From NCBI GenBank assembly GCA_035626675.1, contig DASPNH010000142.1:1-7981 (forward strand): a DNA stretch of 7,981 nucleotides, written 5' to 3'. Under the pieces are notes generated by a model. The model was given only the letters and a program-made list of their open reading frames with translations, did not search any database and was not told the DNA's origin. A program made the translations under genes and the position numbers. This DNA comes from DASPNH01 sp035626675 (GTDB lineage: Bacteria; Desulfobacterota; Binatia; UBA1149; CAITLU01). This document shows, piece after piece, positions 1 to 5,935 of the stretch; position 1 is the stretch's first letter, and every line of letters begins with the position of its first letter.

Positions 1-885
1 GTTCGGCTGCCGGTCGCGGACATCCTGAGTCTGTCGTTGGCCGCAGGGCTGCCGCCCAGCCAGCCCGACGATCTGGCCTTCACCGAAGCCGACCTGCTCC
101 TTTTCGAGGTTTTTCGCGGCGGCTCTGCGCTGTTCGGCGAAACCGCCACGCGGCGCTTCACGCGCGTGGTCGGCTCCTCCCTGACCCGCATCGCCGAGGC
201 CGCGGTGACGCTGTTCCAGGCCAACGTCGAGCAGCCGATCCTGGATGCCGGCGGCAGCGAGCTGACGGTGGCCAGGCGCAACCTGCAGGCCGTCGAATCG
301 CTCGAAGGCGTGCGAGGGCTGATCAGCAGCCTGTTCGGCGCGCACGTGGAAACCGCGATCCGCCGCCTGCGCGAGGCGCGAGTGGATCGCGCCGTCGACC
401 ACGTTCTGTTCGCGGTGGGTTTCATCGATCTCGTCGGATTCACGACCCTGACCCAGCGCATGCAGTCGCGCGAGCTCGCCGACCTGGTGGAGCGATTCGA
501 GGAGACCGCCTACGACGTCGTGGCCGCCCACGACGGACGCGTCGTCAAGCTGATCGGCGACGAGGTCATGTTCGTCACCCGCGGCGCCGGCGCGGCATGC
601 GAAGTGGCGCTGAGCCTGCTCGAGCAGTTCGCAAGGGACGCGTCGGTGACTCCCCGCGGGGCGCTGGCCTACGGACAGATGCTGGTGCGCAGCGGCGACT
701 ACTACGGTCCGGTCGTCAACCTCGCCTCGCGCGTCGCCCAGATCGCGATTCCGAGCGAGCTGCTGGTGACCGCCGAGGTGGCCGCCAACGCCGGGCGCGC
801 CGACATTGCGTTCGAGCCCGCCGGCAGACGCATGCTCAAGGGCTTCGACGAAGCCGTTCCACTCTTCGCAGCCACCAGGGCCTAG
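1..885 (+). CDS. Class III adenylate cyclase, C-terminal part (5' end outside the window)
   Basis: Converts ATP to cyclic AMP; acts in the cytoplasm or on the inner face of the membrane. The frame is open to base 1, so the gene begins upstream; the TTG at 37 is probably not the start. Counting codons from base 1 (294 residues), residues 1-130 are helical and contain an FTEADLLLFEVF segment, resembling the regulatory region that precedes some bacterial class III cyclases. The catalytic domain runs from about 138 to the end. It appears to have the full active set: metal-binding D143 (FIDLVGFT) and D187 (KLIGDEVMF), adenine-selecting K183 and D233 (DYYGPVVNLASR), and transition-state N240 and R244. 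K plus D favours ATP over GTP, and I expect an active homodimeric enzyme. These assignments come from motif reading, not an alignment. The gene ends in TAG, overlapping the stop of the convergent aldolase gene. Confidence 0.9.
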   Translation, partial: VRLPVADILSLSLAAGLPPSQPDDLAFTEADLLLFEVFRGGSALFGETATRRFTRVVGSSLTRIAEAAVTLFQANVEQPILDAGGSELTVARRNLQAVESLEGVRGLISSLFGAHVETAIRRLREARVDRAVDHVLFAVGFIDLVGFTTLTQRMQSRELADLVERFEETAYDVVAAHDGRVVKLIGDEVMFVTRGAGAACEVALSLLEQFARDASVTPRGALAYGQMLVRSGDYYGPVVNLASRVAQIAIPSELLVTAEVAANAGRADIAFEPAGRRMLKGFDEAVPLFAATRA

Positions 886-1949
886 GCGGCACCCATCAGC
901 TCGGCGACGTCGGCCGCCAGGTCCTCGACGTCCTGCGGCCGGGTGTCCCACGAACACACGAAACGGCATCCGCCTGGACCGATGAACGTGTAGAAGAGCC
1001 AGCCCCGCGCCCAGAGCGACTCGATCACCATCTTGGGCAACTCGGCGAAGACGCCGTTGGCCTGCGTCTCGAACTGCAAGGTTACGCCATCGATCCTCGA
1101 GAGCCGCTGCGACAGCAGCTGCGCCATCGCATTGGCGTGCCGCGCATGGCGAAGCCACGCGCCGTCCGCGAGCATGCCCACCCAGGGAGCGCTCAGATAG
1201 CGCATCTTGGAGGAAAGCTGTCCGGCCTGCTTGCAGCGCCACTCGAACTCGACCGCCAGCGCCTTGTCGAAGAAGACCACCGCGTCGCCCACGGCCATGC
1301 CGTTCTTGGTACCGCCCAGGCACAGAACGTCCACGCCGGCCTGCCAGGTGATCTCCCTGGGCGCGCAGCCGAGGAAGGCGACTGCGTTGGCGAGGCGCGC
1401 GCCGTCCATGTGCAGCTTGAGCCCGAACCGACGTGCCATGTCGGAAATCTCGCCCAGCTGCTGCACGGTGTAGACCGTGCCGACCTCGGTCCCCTGCGTC
1501 ACGCTGAGCACGCGCGGTCTCGGGAAATGGATGTCGCTGCGCCGCGTGGCCTCGCGCTCGACGGCATCCGGAGTGATCCGGCCCTTGCACGAGGGCAGCA
1601 GCTGGACCTTGGTGCCGTTGGAGAAGAACTCGGGAGCACCGCACTCATCGGTCTCCACGTGCGCGATGTCCGAGCACAGGATCGAGTGGTAGCTCTGACA
1701 GCACGTCGCAAGCGCCAGCGAGTTGGCGGCCGTGCCGTTGAAGACGAAGAAGATTTCGCAATCGGTCTCGAACATCTCGCGGAGCAGATCGGAGGCGCGG
1801 CGCGTCCAGGCGTCCTCGCCGTAACTGGGCGCGTGACCGGCATTGGCCTGCTCCAGTGCTGCCCAGGCCTCGGGGCAGACGCCGGAGTAATTGTCGCTGG
1901 CGAAATGGCGGGGACGCGTTGCAGCCGAGTGGTCCAGGATGCGTGACAT
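882..1949 (-). CDS. ltaE: Low-specificity L-threonine aldolase (PLP enzyme)
   Basis: Cytoplasmic PLP-dependent enzyme of the beta-eliminating lyase/threonine aldolase family. It cleaves L-threonine and L-allo-threonine to glycine and acetaldehyde, and relatives also act on phenylserine. The 355 residues are a complete family length. Visible landmarks are FASDNYSG near the N-terminus, GHAPSYGEDAWT, FFVFNGTAANSLAL (cofactor phosphate region), HVETDECGAPEFFSNG, LHMDGARLANA (the Asp that contacts the pyridine nitrogen and the following Arg) and LCLGGTKNGMA, where K215 should be the Schiff-base lysine. By eye it is closest to the Pseudomonas-type enzyme, which shares QAGQLSSKMRYLSAPWVG and the ending CSWDT. 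The ATG at 1949 fits the family N-terminus, but no good Shine-Dalgarno sequence lies at normal spacing. The next gene is divergent, so it is probably transcribed alone. Its TAG overlaps that of the cyclase gene. Confidence 0.95.
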   Translation of the reverse strand: MSRILDHSAATRPRHFASDNYSGVCPEAWAALEQANAGHAPSYGEDAWTRRASDLLREMFETDCEIFFVFNGTAANSLALATCCQSYHSILCSDIAHVETDECGAPEFFSNGTKVQLLPSCKGRITPDAVEREATRRSDIHFPRPRVLSVTQGTEVGTVYTVQQLGEISDMARRFGLKLHMDGARLANAVAFLGCAPREITWQAGVDVLCLGGTKNGMAVGDAVVFFDKALAVEFEWRCKQAGQLSSKMRYLSAPWVGMLADGAWLRHARHANAMAQLLSQRLSRIDGVTLQFETQANGVFAELPKMVIESLWARGWLFYTFIGPGGCRFVCSWDTRPQDVEDLAADVAELMGAA

Positions 1950-1961
1950 CCCGGGAGCCTA

Positions 1962-1973
1962 GGAGAAATCTCC
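1962..1973. promoter_or_regulatory. Short inverted repeat in a divergent intergenic region
   Basis: GGAGAAATCTCC has two 5-bp arms around a central AA. It lies 13 bp upstream of the aldolase start, within the 121-bp gap separating two divergent genes. A heptamer, CCGTCAC, also occurs twice in the same gap (from 1978 and from 1998, 20 bp apart). Such symmetry could be an operator, but I could not place convincing -35/-10 boxes for either gene and short dyads are common by chance. Confidence 0.2.
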
Positions 1974-2057
1974 GCCACCGTCACACCGTTCCCTGTCCCG
2001 TCACGCCCTCGTTTCGAGCCCGCCCGCGTGAATCCGCTGCATCGCGGGAACGGGCCG

Positions 2058-2064
2058 AAAGGAG
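2058..2064 (+). promoter_or_regulatory. Shine-Dalgarno sequence of the SUMF1-domain gene
   Basis: AAAGGAG lies six bases before the ATG at 2071. It is the strongest ribosome binding site in the window and fixes the start of this gene against an overlapping longer frame. Confidence 0.85.
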
Positions 2065-2070
2065 CGACCG

Positions 2071-2865
2071 ATGAGGAACCCGAGCGACATCATCCGGGTG
2101 GCAGCCGTCCTGGCCGTCACCCTGGTTCCCTTCTGCGACGCGCATGCGCGCAGCGCCTGCCCGGCCGGCATGGTTCGTGCGGGCTCGGCCTGCATCGATG
2201 CGTACGAGGCCAGCATCTGGCGCATCGCCGATCCTGCCGGTGCCAACAAGGGACTGGTCAAGAAAATCCTCAGGAACAAGGTCACGCTGCAGGACCTGAC
2301 CGATGCCGGCGCCCAGCAGCTCGGCGACCCCAGCGACGACTGGGCGCCGTGCGACGACGACGGTTCGGGTTGCGGAGACGTCTACGCCGTCAGCCTGCCC
2401 GACGTGCTGCCCTCGCGCTGGCCGTCGTGGTTCCAGGCCGCCGAAGCATGTGCGAATTCCGGCAAGCGGCTGCCCACCAACGCCGAATGGCAGCTGGCGG
2501 CAACCGGCACGCCCGACCTCGCCGACGACAGCGACGTGCGCTGCAACACCGGCGCGGACAGTGCGGTGCGCAAGACGGGATCACGCTCGGCATGCGTTTC
2601 CACTCGCGGCGCCTACGACATGATCGGCAACCTTCGCGAATGGGTCGCAGACTGGGTGCCGGCCTACGACGCGTGCCCGAGCTGGGGCAGCTTCAGCGAC
2701 GACGAGATGTGCTTTGCGGGAGCCAGCAGCGTTGCCCAGGGGCCGGCGGCACTGGTGCGCGGCGGAGGCTTCTTCGACGAGACCGAGGCGGGGATCTACT
2801 ACATCAACGCCAGCTATCTGCCTCACAATCACTACCATGCGCACGGAGTCCGCTGCGCGCGGTAG
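2071..2865 (+). CDS. Secreted SUMF1/FGE-sulfatase-domain protein, probably not a formylglycine generator
   Basis: Exported 264-residue protein. Residues 1-26 form a signal peptide: R9, a hydrophobic core VAAVLAVTLVPF, and a likely cut after AHA (A26). The rest is a SUMF1-type (C-type-lectin-like) fold. SWFQAAEACANSGKRLPTNAEWQLAA (119-144) is the classic 'A...C...GKRLPT..EWE.A' block, GAYDMIGNLREWVADW (180-195) is the 'GN..EWV' block, and RGGGFF (230-235) to GVRCAR (259-264) is the 'RGGS...GFRCA' end. Active FGE has two cysteines just after the RGGS motif; here those places appear to be Asp and Gly, so sulfatase activation is unlikely. The mature part has ten cysteines (30, 41, 94, 101, 127, 158, 175, 202, 214, 262), which could form disulfides in the periplasm or outside the cell. 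Function is unknown; a binding or structural role is my inference. It has a strong ribosome site and its own terminator, so it is probably monocistronic. Confidence 0.88.
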   Translation: MRNPSDIIRVAAVLAVTLVPFCDAHARSACPAGMVRAGSACIDAYEASIWRIADPAGANKGLVKKILRNKVTLQDLTDAGAQQLGDPSDDWAPCDDDGSGCGDVYAVSLPDVLPSRWPSWFQAAEACANSGKRLPTNAEWQLAATGTPDLADDSDVRCNTGADSAVRKTGSRSACVSTRGAYDMIGNLREWVADWVPAYDACPSWGSFSDDEMCFAGASSVAQGPAALVRGGGFFDETEAGIYYINASYLPHNHYHAHGVRCAR

Positions 2866-2866
2866 A

Positions 2867-2884
2867 CGGGTTGCGTGCAACCCG
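2867..2884 (+). other. Stem-loop directly after the SUMF1-domain gene
   Basis: CGGGTTGC and GCAACCCG are perfect inverted arms separated by GT, one base after the stop codon. No T-tract follows, so it is not an intrinsic terminator by itself. It could protect the mRNA 3' end or act with the terminator 40 bp further on. Confidence 0.5.
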
Positions 2885-2922
2885 CCGGTGCAGTCGCTCG
2901 TTCCGACGGGCCTGCACGCATG

Positions 2923-2960
2923 GGAGCGCGCGGCGGCCGCAACTGTCGCGCGCTCCTTTT
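2923..2960 (+). terminator. Rho-independent terminator of the SUMF1-domain gene
   Basis: A perfect 10-bp stem (GGAGCGCGCG at 2923-2932 with CGCGCGCTCC at 2947-2956) encloses a 14-base loop and is followed at once by TTTT. It lies 57 bases after the stop at 2865. The T-tract is only on the plus-strand side, so it should stop the SUMF1-domain transcript. For the minus-strand barrel gene the same stem has no T-run behind it and would be weak at best. Confidence 0.85.
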
Positions 2961-2986
2961 GCATCGCTGCGTTCAGGCCCTGCCGA

Positions 2987-3685
2987 TCAACGGAAGCTGT
3001 AGGCGAGCACGAGGCCGGTGGTCGCCCAGTCCAGGCCTTCGAGCTCGGCGAGCGACCATATGTAGGCGGCCTCGATGCCCACCCGCCAGTTCTCGGTGAA
3101 GTGCGCGTCGAGGCCGAGGCCGTAGCGGGAGACGAAACCTTCGTCGGAATCGTGGTCTGACGTGCGGCAGGCAATGGGCCCACTGCCGCTTCGTTCGCAG
3201 GACTCGATGTCGCTGTCGTGGCCGAGTCGGCCCAGGCCGGCGCCAATCAGCACGAACGGCTGCAGTCGCGAGCGCCACAGTATGATCTTGGCATTCGCGG
3301 TAAGGGTCCAACCGCTTAGCTCGGTCATTCGTGGACGCCCGCCTTCAGCGAAGAAATCCCATCCCGTGTAGTACTCCCACAGGATCTCGGCGGCGATCCA
3401 GCGGTGGATGTCGTAGCCCGCGCGCAGATTGAACATCCCGCTGACCAGATCGAGCACCTGGTAGGTACGAGGATGAAAATCAAGCGCCTTCACCCCGAAA
3501 TTCTCGAAGGCGACACCGCCGCCGGCCGCTAGATAGAAAGCCCGGGCATCGAAGTCGTCGGCGTCGTCCTCTGTTGTCTCGACGGAAGATGCGATTGGAA
3601 CGCCCTCGTCCCCCGGAGAACCGGCAAAAGCGGCGCCGTGGAAGAGGATCGTCGAGATCGAGAGGACGAGCAGCGTCTTGTTCAC
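2987..3685 (-). CDS. Outer-membrane beta-barrel protein (OmpA-like/OMP_b-brl type porin)
   Basis: Exported protein of 232 residues from the GTG at 3685. That start gives a classic signal peptide (NKTLLVLSISTILFHGAAFA, cut after AFA). An in-frame TTG at 3721 would add twelve residues and is the alternative. After an acidic stretch (VETTEDDADDFDAR) the protein alternates glycine- and aromatic-rich strands: FYLAAGGGVAFENFGV, FNLRAGYDIHRWIAAEILWEYYTGW, TLTANAKIILWRSRLQPFVLIGAGLG, YGLGLDAHFTENWRVGIEAAYIW and TTGLVLAYSFR. About eight strands are expected. Two cysteines in one long polar segment (SCERSGSGPIAC) may form a loop disulfide. The last residue is Arg after Phe, where outer-membrane proteins usually end in an aromatic. 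It lies 48 bases downstream of dnaB on the same strand, so cotranscription is likely. A strong stem-loop abuts its start codon. Function is unknown beyond the fold. Confidence 0.82.
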   Translation of the reverse strand: MNKTLLVLSISTILFHGAAFAGSPGDEGVPIASSVETTEDDADDFDARAFYLAAGGGVAFENFGVKALDFHPRTYQVLDLVSGMFNLRAGYDIHRWIAAEILWEYYTGWDFFAEGGRPRMTELSGWTLTANAKIILWRSRLQPFVLIGAGLGRLGHDSDIESCERSGSGPIACRTSDHDSDEGFVSRYGLGLDAHFTENWRVGIEAAYIWSLAELEGLDWATTGLVLAYSFR

Positions 3686-3709
3686 GACCGGCGGGATGTC
3701 ACGCCGGCC
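3686..3709 (-). promoter_or_regulatory. Stem-loop abutting the start codon of the beta-barrel gene
   Basis: In the minus-strand transcript GGCCGGCG pairs with CGCCGGTC (8 bp, one G-U) around the loop TGACATCC, and the next base is the GTG start at 3685. It fills the space where a ribosome binding site would lie, and none is visible. It could limit translation or couple it to ribosomes finishing dnaB. If the real start is the TTG at 3721, the hairpin falls inside the coding region instead. Confidence 0.35.
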
Positions 3710-3733
3710 AACGTAAGACAAGGCTGCGCCTGT

Positions 3734-5119
3734 TCAGTATCCGTCGGTCGCCGACTGCGGCCCCGCAAACTGCGGATCCTCACGCGACGTGAAATTGCGG
3801 AACCGCGCATACGGCTTGTCGAACATCAGCCGTACGGTGCCGGTGGGACCGTTGCGCTGCTTGGCGATGATGATCTCGGCAACGCCCGGCTCGGCCGTAT
3901 CGGGGTTGTACTGCTCGTCACGATAGATGAAGGCGATGACGTCCGCGTCCTGCTCGATGGCACCGGATTCCCTCAAGTCCGCCATCCCCGGCCGCTTGTC
4001 CGTGCGCGACTCGACGCCGCGGTTGAGCTGCGAGAGCGCGATGACCGGGACGCTCAGCTCCTTCGCGAGCGCCTTGAGCGAGCGCGAGATCGTCGAAATC
4101 TCCTGCTCGCGGCTGTCCTCGCCGCCGCCGCGCATGAGCTGCAGGTAGTCGATGATGATCAGGCCCAGGTTGGCAGTCGGGTCGTGCTTGAGACGGCGTG
4201 CCTTGGCCCGAACCTCGACGACTGTCTGCGCGGCCGCATCGTCGATGTAGATCGGCGCGCTGCCCAGGCGTCCGGCCGTCAAGGCCAGGTTCTTGATGTC
4301 GCGGTCTCGAAGCGAGCCGGTGCGGACGGCGGCGTTGTTGATCTGCGCCTGCGAGCACAGCATTCGCATGACGACCTGCTCGGTCGACATTTCCATCGAG
4401 AACACTGCCACGCCCACGTTGCCTTCCATGGCGGCATGCTCGGCCACGTTCAGGCAGAACGCGGTCTTCCCCATGCTGGGACGGCCTGCCACCACCACCA
4501 GGTCGGAGGGCTGCAGGCCGGCGGTCATCTTGTCGAGGTCGTAATAGCCGGTGGCGACGCCGGTAATCTCTTGCTTCTTCTCGAACAGCTGTTCGATGCG
4601 CTCGACGGTGGGGCCGATCAGGCTGTCGATGCGGCGCAGCGCCGACTGCGTGCTGTCGGCCGAGAGCTCGAAGATGGCGGTCTCGGCCCTGTCGATGAAC
4701 TCGCGCGTGGAGCCGCGCGACTCGTAGGCACCGCCGAGGATCTCGGAGGAGACGCGGATCAGCCGGCGAAGGATGGCCTTGTCATGGATGATGCGCGCGT
4801 AGTGCTCGATGTTGGCGGCGGTGACGACCTTCTCGGCCAGCTCGACGAGATAGGCCGCGCCGCCGATCCGCTGCAGCTCCCCCGTCTGCTTGAGCTTGTC
4901 GCTGACGGTGATGACGTCGATGGGACGCGCGCTCTCCGAAAGCTGGATCATCGCCGAGAAGATCCGCGAGTGACGCTCGACGTAGTAGTCGGGCGTGCGA
5001 ACGATGTCGGCGATCTTGTCGAAGGCTTCGGGGTCGATCAGGAGCGCCCCGAGGACGGATTCCTCGGCCTCGAGGCTGTGCGGCGGGACCCGGGTGAATG
5101 CTGCGCGCTGCTCGTCCAT
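3734..5119 (-). CDS. dnaB: Replicative DNA helicase DnaB
   Basis: Ring-shaped hexameric helicase that unwinds DNA 5' to 3' ahead of the replication fork and recruits primase. From the ATG at 5119 the protein is 461 residues, close to the 471 of E. coli. The frame extends to a GTG at 5200, but VPPHSLEAEESVLGALL, the usual family N-terminus, follows the ATG directly. The N-terminal primase-binding domain covers roughly residues 1-130, followed by a linker and the RecA-like motor. Walker A is AGRPSMGKTA with K218 and T219. Walker B is LIIIDYLQL with D324. The sensor segment is ALSQLNRGVESRTDKRPGMADLRESG, and KQRNG (K420, R422) should reach across the subunit interface as lysine and arginine fingers. 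No intein is present. No strong Shine-Dalgarno sequence precedes the ATG. The downstream barrel gene is an unusual partner, since dnaB often sits with rplI or alr. Confidence 0.97.
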   Translation of the reverse strand: MDEQRAAFTRVPPHSLEAEESVLGALLIDPEAFDKIADIVRTPDYYVERHSRIFSAMIQLSESARPIDVITVSDKLKQTGELQRIGGAAYLVELAEKVVTAANIEHYARIIHDKAILRRLIRVSSEILGGAYESRGSTREFIDRAETAIFELSADSTQSALRRIDSLIGPTVERIEQLFEKKQEITGVATGYYDLDKMTAGLQPSDLVVVAGRPSMGKTAFCLNVAEHAAMEGNVGVAVFSMEMSTEQVVMRMLCSQAQINNAAVRTGSLRDRDIKNLALTAGRLGSAPIYIDDAAAQTVVEVRAKARRLKHDPTANLGLIIIDYLQLMRGGGEDSREQEISTISRSLKALAKELSVPVIALSQLNRGVESRTDKRPGMADLRESGAIEQDADVIAFIYRDEQYNPDTAEPGVAEIIIAKQRNGPTGTVRLMFDKPYARFRNFTSREDPQFAGPQSATDGY

Positions 5120-5149
5120 GACGGCGGGAGTGATAGCGCAGGATCGGCG

Positions 5150-5167
5150 GCGCCGGAATTCCGGCGC
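5150..5167. promoter_or_regulatory. Perfect 18-bp palindrome upstream of dnaB
   Basis: GCGCCGGAATTCCGGCGC is an exact palindrome ending 31 bp before the dnaB ATG. The half-site CGCCGGAA recurs once at 5185-5192. Position and symmetry suit an operator for a dimeric regulator or an mRNA leader hairpin. No regulator is identifiable. Confidence 0.3.
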
Positions 5168-5216
5168 GGCATATTCTGCGAAGCCGCCGGAACCGCGCAC
5201 AAGCCTCGCCCGTTGC

Positions 5217-5280
5217 GGTGGACAAGTTTCGCAACGCCGCGCCGTGGCACGCCGTTGGCATGTGGAGAACCTGTTGATCC
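5217..5280 (+). other. Possible degenerate DnaA-box cluster in the dnaB upstream region
   Basis: The region between dnaB and the divergent membrane gene (5120-5356) holds no credible gene. It contains TGTGGAGAA at 5261-5269 (one mismatch to the DnaA box complement TGTGGATAA), GGTGGACAA at 5217-5225 (two mismatches) and TGTTGATCC at 5272-5280 (more distant). This is weak evidence in short words. Confidence 0.15.
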
Positions 5281-5356
5281 GTGTGCAGCGAATGCGAGGC
5301 GCTGCTTGCGCAGCCGCAGTTGCCCAGCGCCCTCGCCTCGCGCTATCACGCGCCGT

Positions 5357-5794
5357 ATGTCCGACGAGATCCTGCGCGCCGACCCGGCCCTGCGCCGCCA
5401 GACCCTGCTGCGTCTGCTGGTCATGACGGTGGCCGGTGCCATCGTCATCGGCTGGTTGCTGCCGTGGTTCATGGCATCGGTGCAGGAGGCCAGGCAGGCC
5501 GGGACCGTCCGGGCCCGCGTCGTGTGCTAGGGCTTCCTGCTTTTCGTCTCCGGGCTGGCGGTTTTCGTCGCATGGTTCGGCCGAGGAATCGCACGCGACG
5601 GCTGGCGCATCGTCGAGCTCGGGCAGTTCCCGCTACCCGGCGCTGTCGTGCTGCGCGATACCCGGATCGTACGCGGACCGCAGGCGCGCTCGGTCGGCAA
5701 GGCCAACGTCGTCATCGGAATCCTGCTGGTGGTGTGTGCGGCCGCGCTCGTGGTCGTCAGCGCCTACGGCGCCTTCGACATCGCGACGCGCTGA
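5357..5794 (+). pseudogene. Small three-helix membrane protein gene interrupted by an in-frame TAG
   Basis: From the ATG at 5357 the frame codes 57 residues (MSDEILRADPALRRQTLLRL at the start), meets TAG at 5528-5530, then stays open for 87 more codons to TGA at 5792-5794. The two halves read as one protein. Helix 1 (LLVMTVAGAIVIGWLLPWFM) precedes the TAG, helix 2 (GFLLFVSGLAVFVAWFG) starts right after it, and a soluble middle GQFPLPGAVVLRDTRIVRG is followed by helix 3 (ANVVIGILLVVCAAALVVVS). The 'G.FP.PG..V.RDT....G' pattern recalls a family of small uncharacterised bacterial membrane proteins; I recognise the pattern but know no function. No good ribosome site precedes the ATG. A nonsense mutation, a sequencing error or suppression would each explain the TAG. 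Reassignment of TAG is unlikely because three neighbouring genes end in it. If only the first part is made, it is a single-helix 57-residue peptide. Confidence 0.7.
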
Positions 5795-5870
5795 CGACAT
5801 CGCGACGCGCCTTCGACACCGCGGCAGGGTGACGACATCGAAACGCGCCGACGGCTGCGAAACGCGCCTT
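5776..5870 (+). repeat. Degenerate 19-bp tandem repeat, five copies
   Basis: Five consecutive 19-bp units start at 5776, 5795, 5814, 5833 and 5852. Copy 1 is CGACATCGCGACGCGCTGA and copy 2 CGACATCGCGACGCGCCTT; they share 16 identical leading bases. Copy 4 (CGACATCGAAACGCGCCGA) and copy 5 (CGGCTGCGAAACGCGCCTT) are close, and copy 3 (CGACACCGCGGCAGGGTGA) is the most diverged. Copy 1 contains the last codons and the TGA stop of the interrupted membrane gene; the others are intergenic. A period of 19 is not a multiple of three, so the array is not a protein repeat. It looks like a small minisatellite formed by slippage. The rest of the gap, to 5935, shows nothing else. Confidence 0.7.
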
Positions 5871-5935
5871 CCGCCCCGCACCGACAGCCGGCAACGAGCC
5901 CACGGCCAGCGCCAGAACGTACCGCGTTCGACGCC

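Noticed and set aside
597..1946. A 449-codon plus-strand open frame across the aldolase gene
   Set aside because: It overlaps the cyclase catalytic domain and is antisense to a complete threonine aldolase; no domain is recognisable in its translation.
1941..1953. The 13-mer GCGTGACATCCCG, repeated in reverse orientation at 3692-3704
   Set aside because: Both copies fall near gene starts, but about one such 13-base match is expected by chance in a window of this size. One copy overlaps a start codon and the other a hairpin loop, so no common role is evident.
2028..3002. A 324-codon open frame overlapping the SUMF1-domain gene
   Set aside because: Its translation is Arg-rich and featureless, it reads through the strong terminator, and the AAAGGAG site serves the other frame.
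3638..5530. A 630-codon plus-strand open frame covering dnaB
   Set aside because: It runs antisense to dnaB, whose motifs are unmistakable, and its translation is low-complexity Arg/Asp/Leu-rich. Long antisense frames are expected in GC-rich coding DNA. Only its last 57 codons (from 5357) look real, and they are reported separately.
5528..5530. TAG as pyrrolysine or a reassigned sense codon
   Set aside because: The cyclase, aldolase and SUMF1-domain genes all end with TAG in this window, so TAG acts as a normal stop here. Occasional suppression cannot be excluded.
5776..5870. CRISPR array reading of the repeat region
   Set aside because: Units are contiguous at 19 bp with no unique spacers, they are degenerate, and no cas gene is present.
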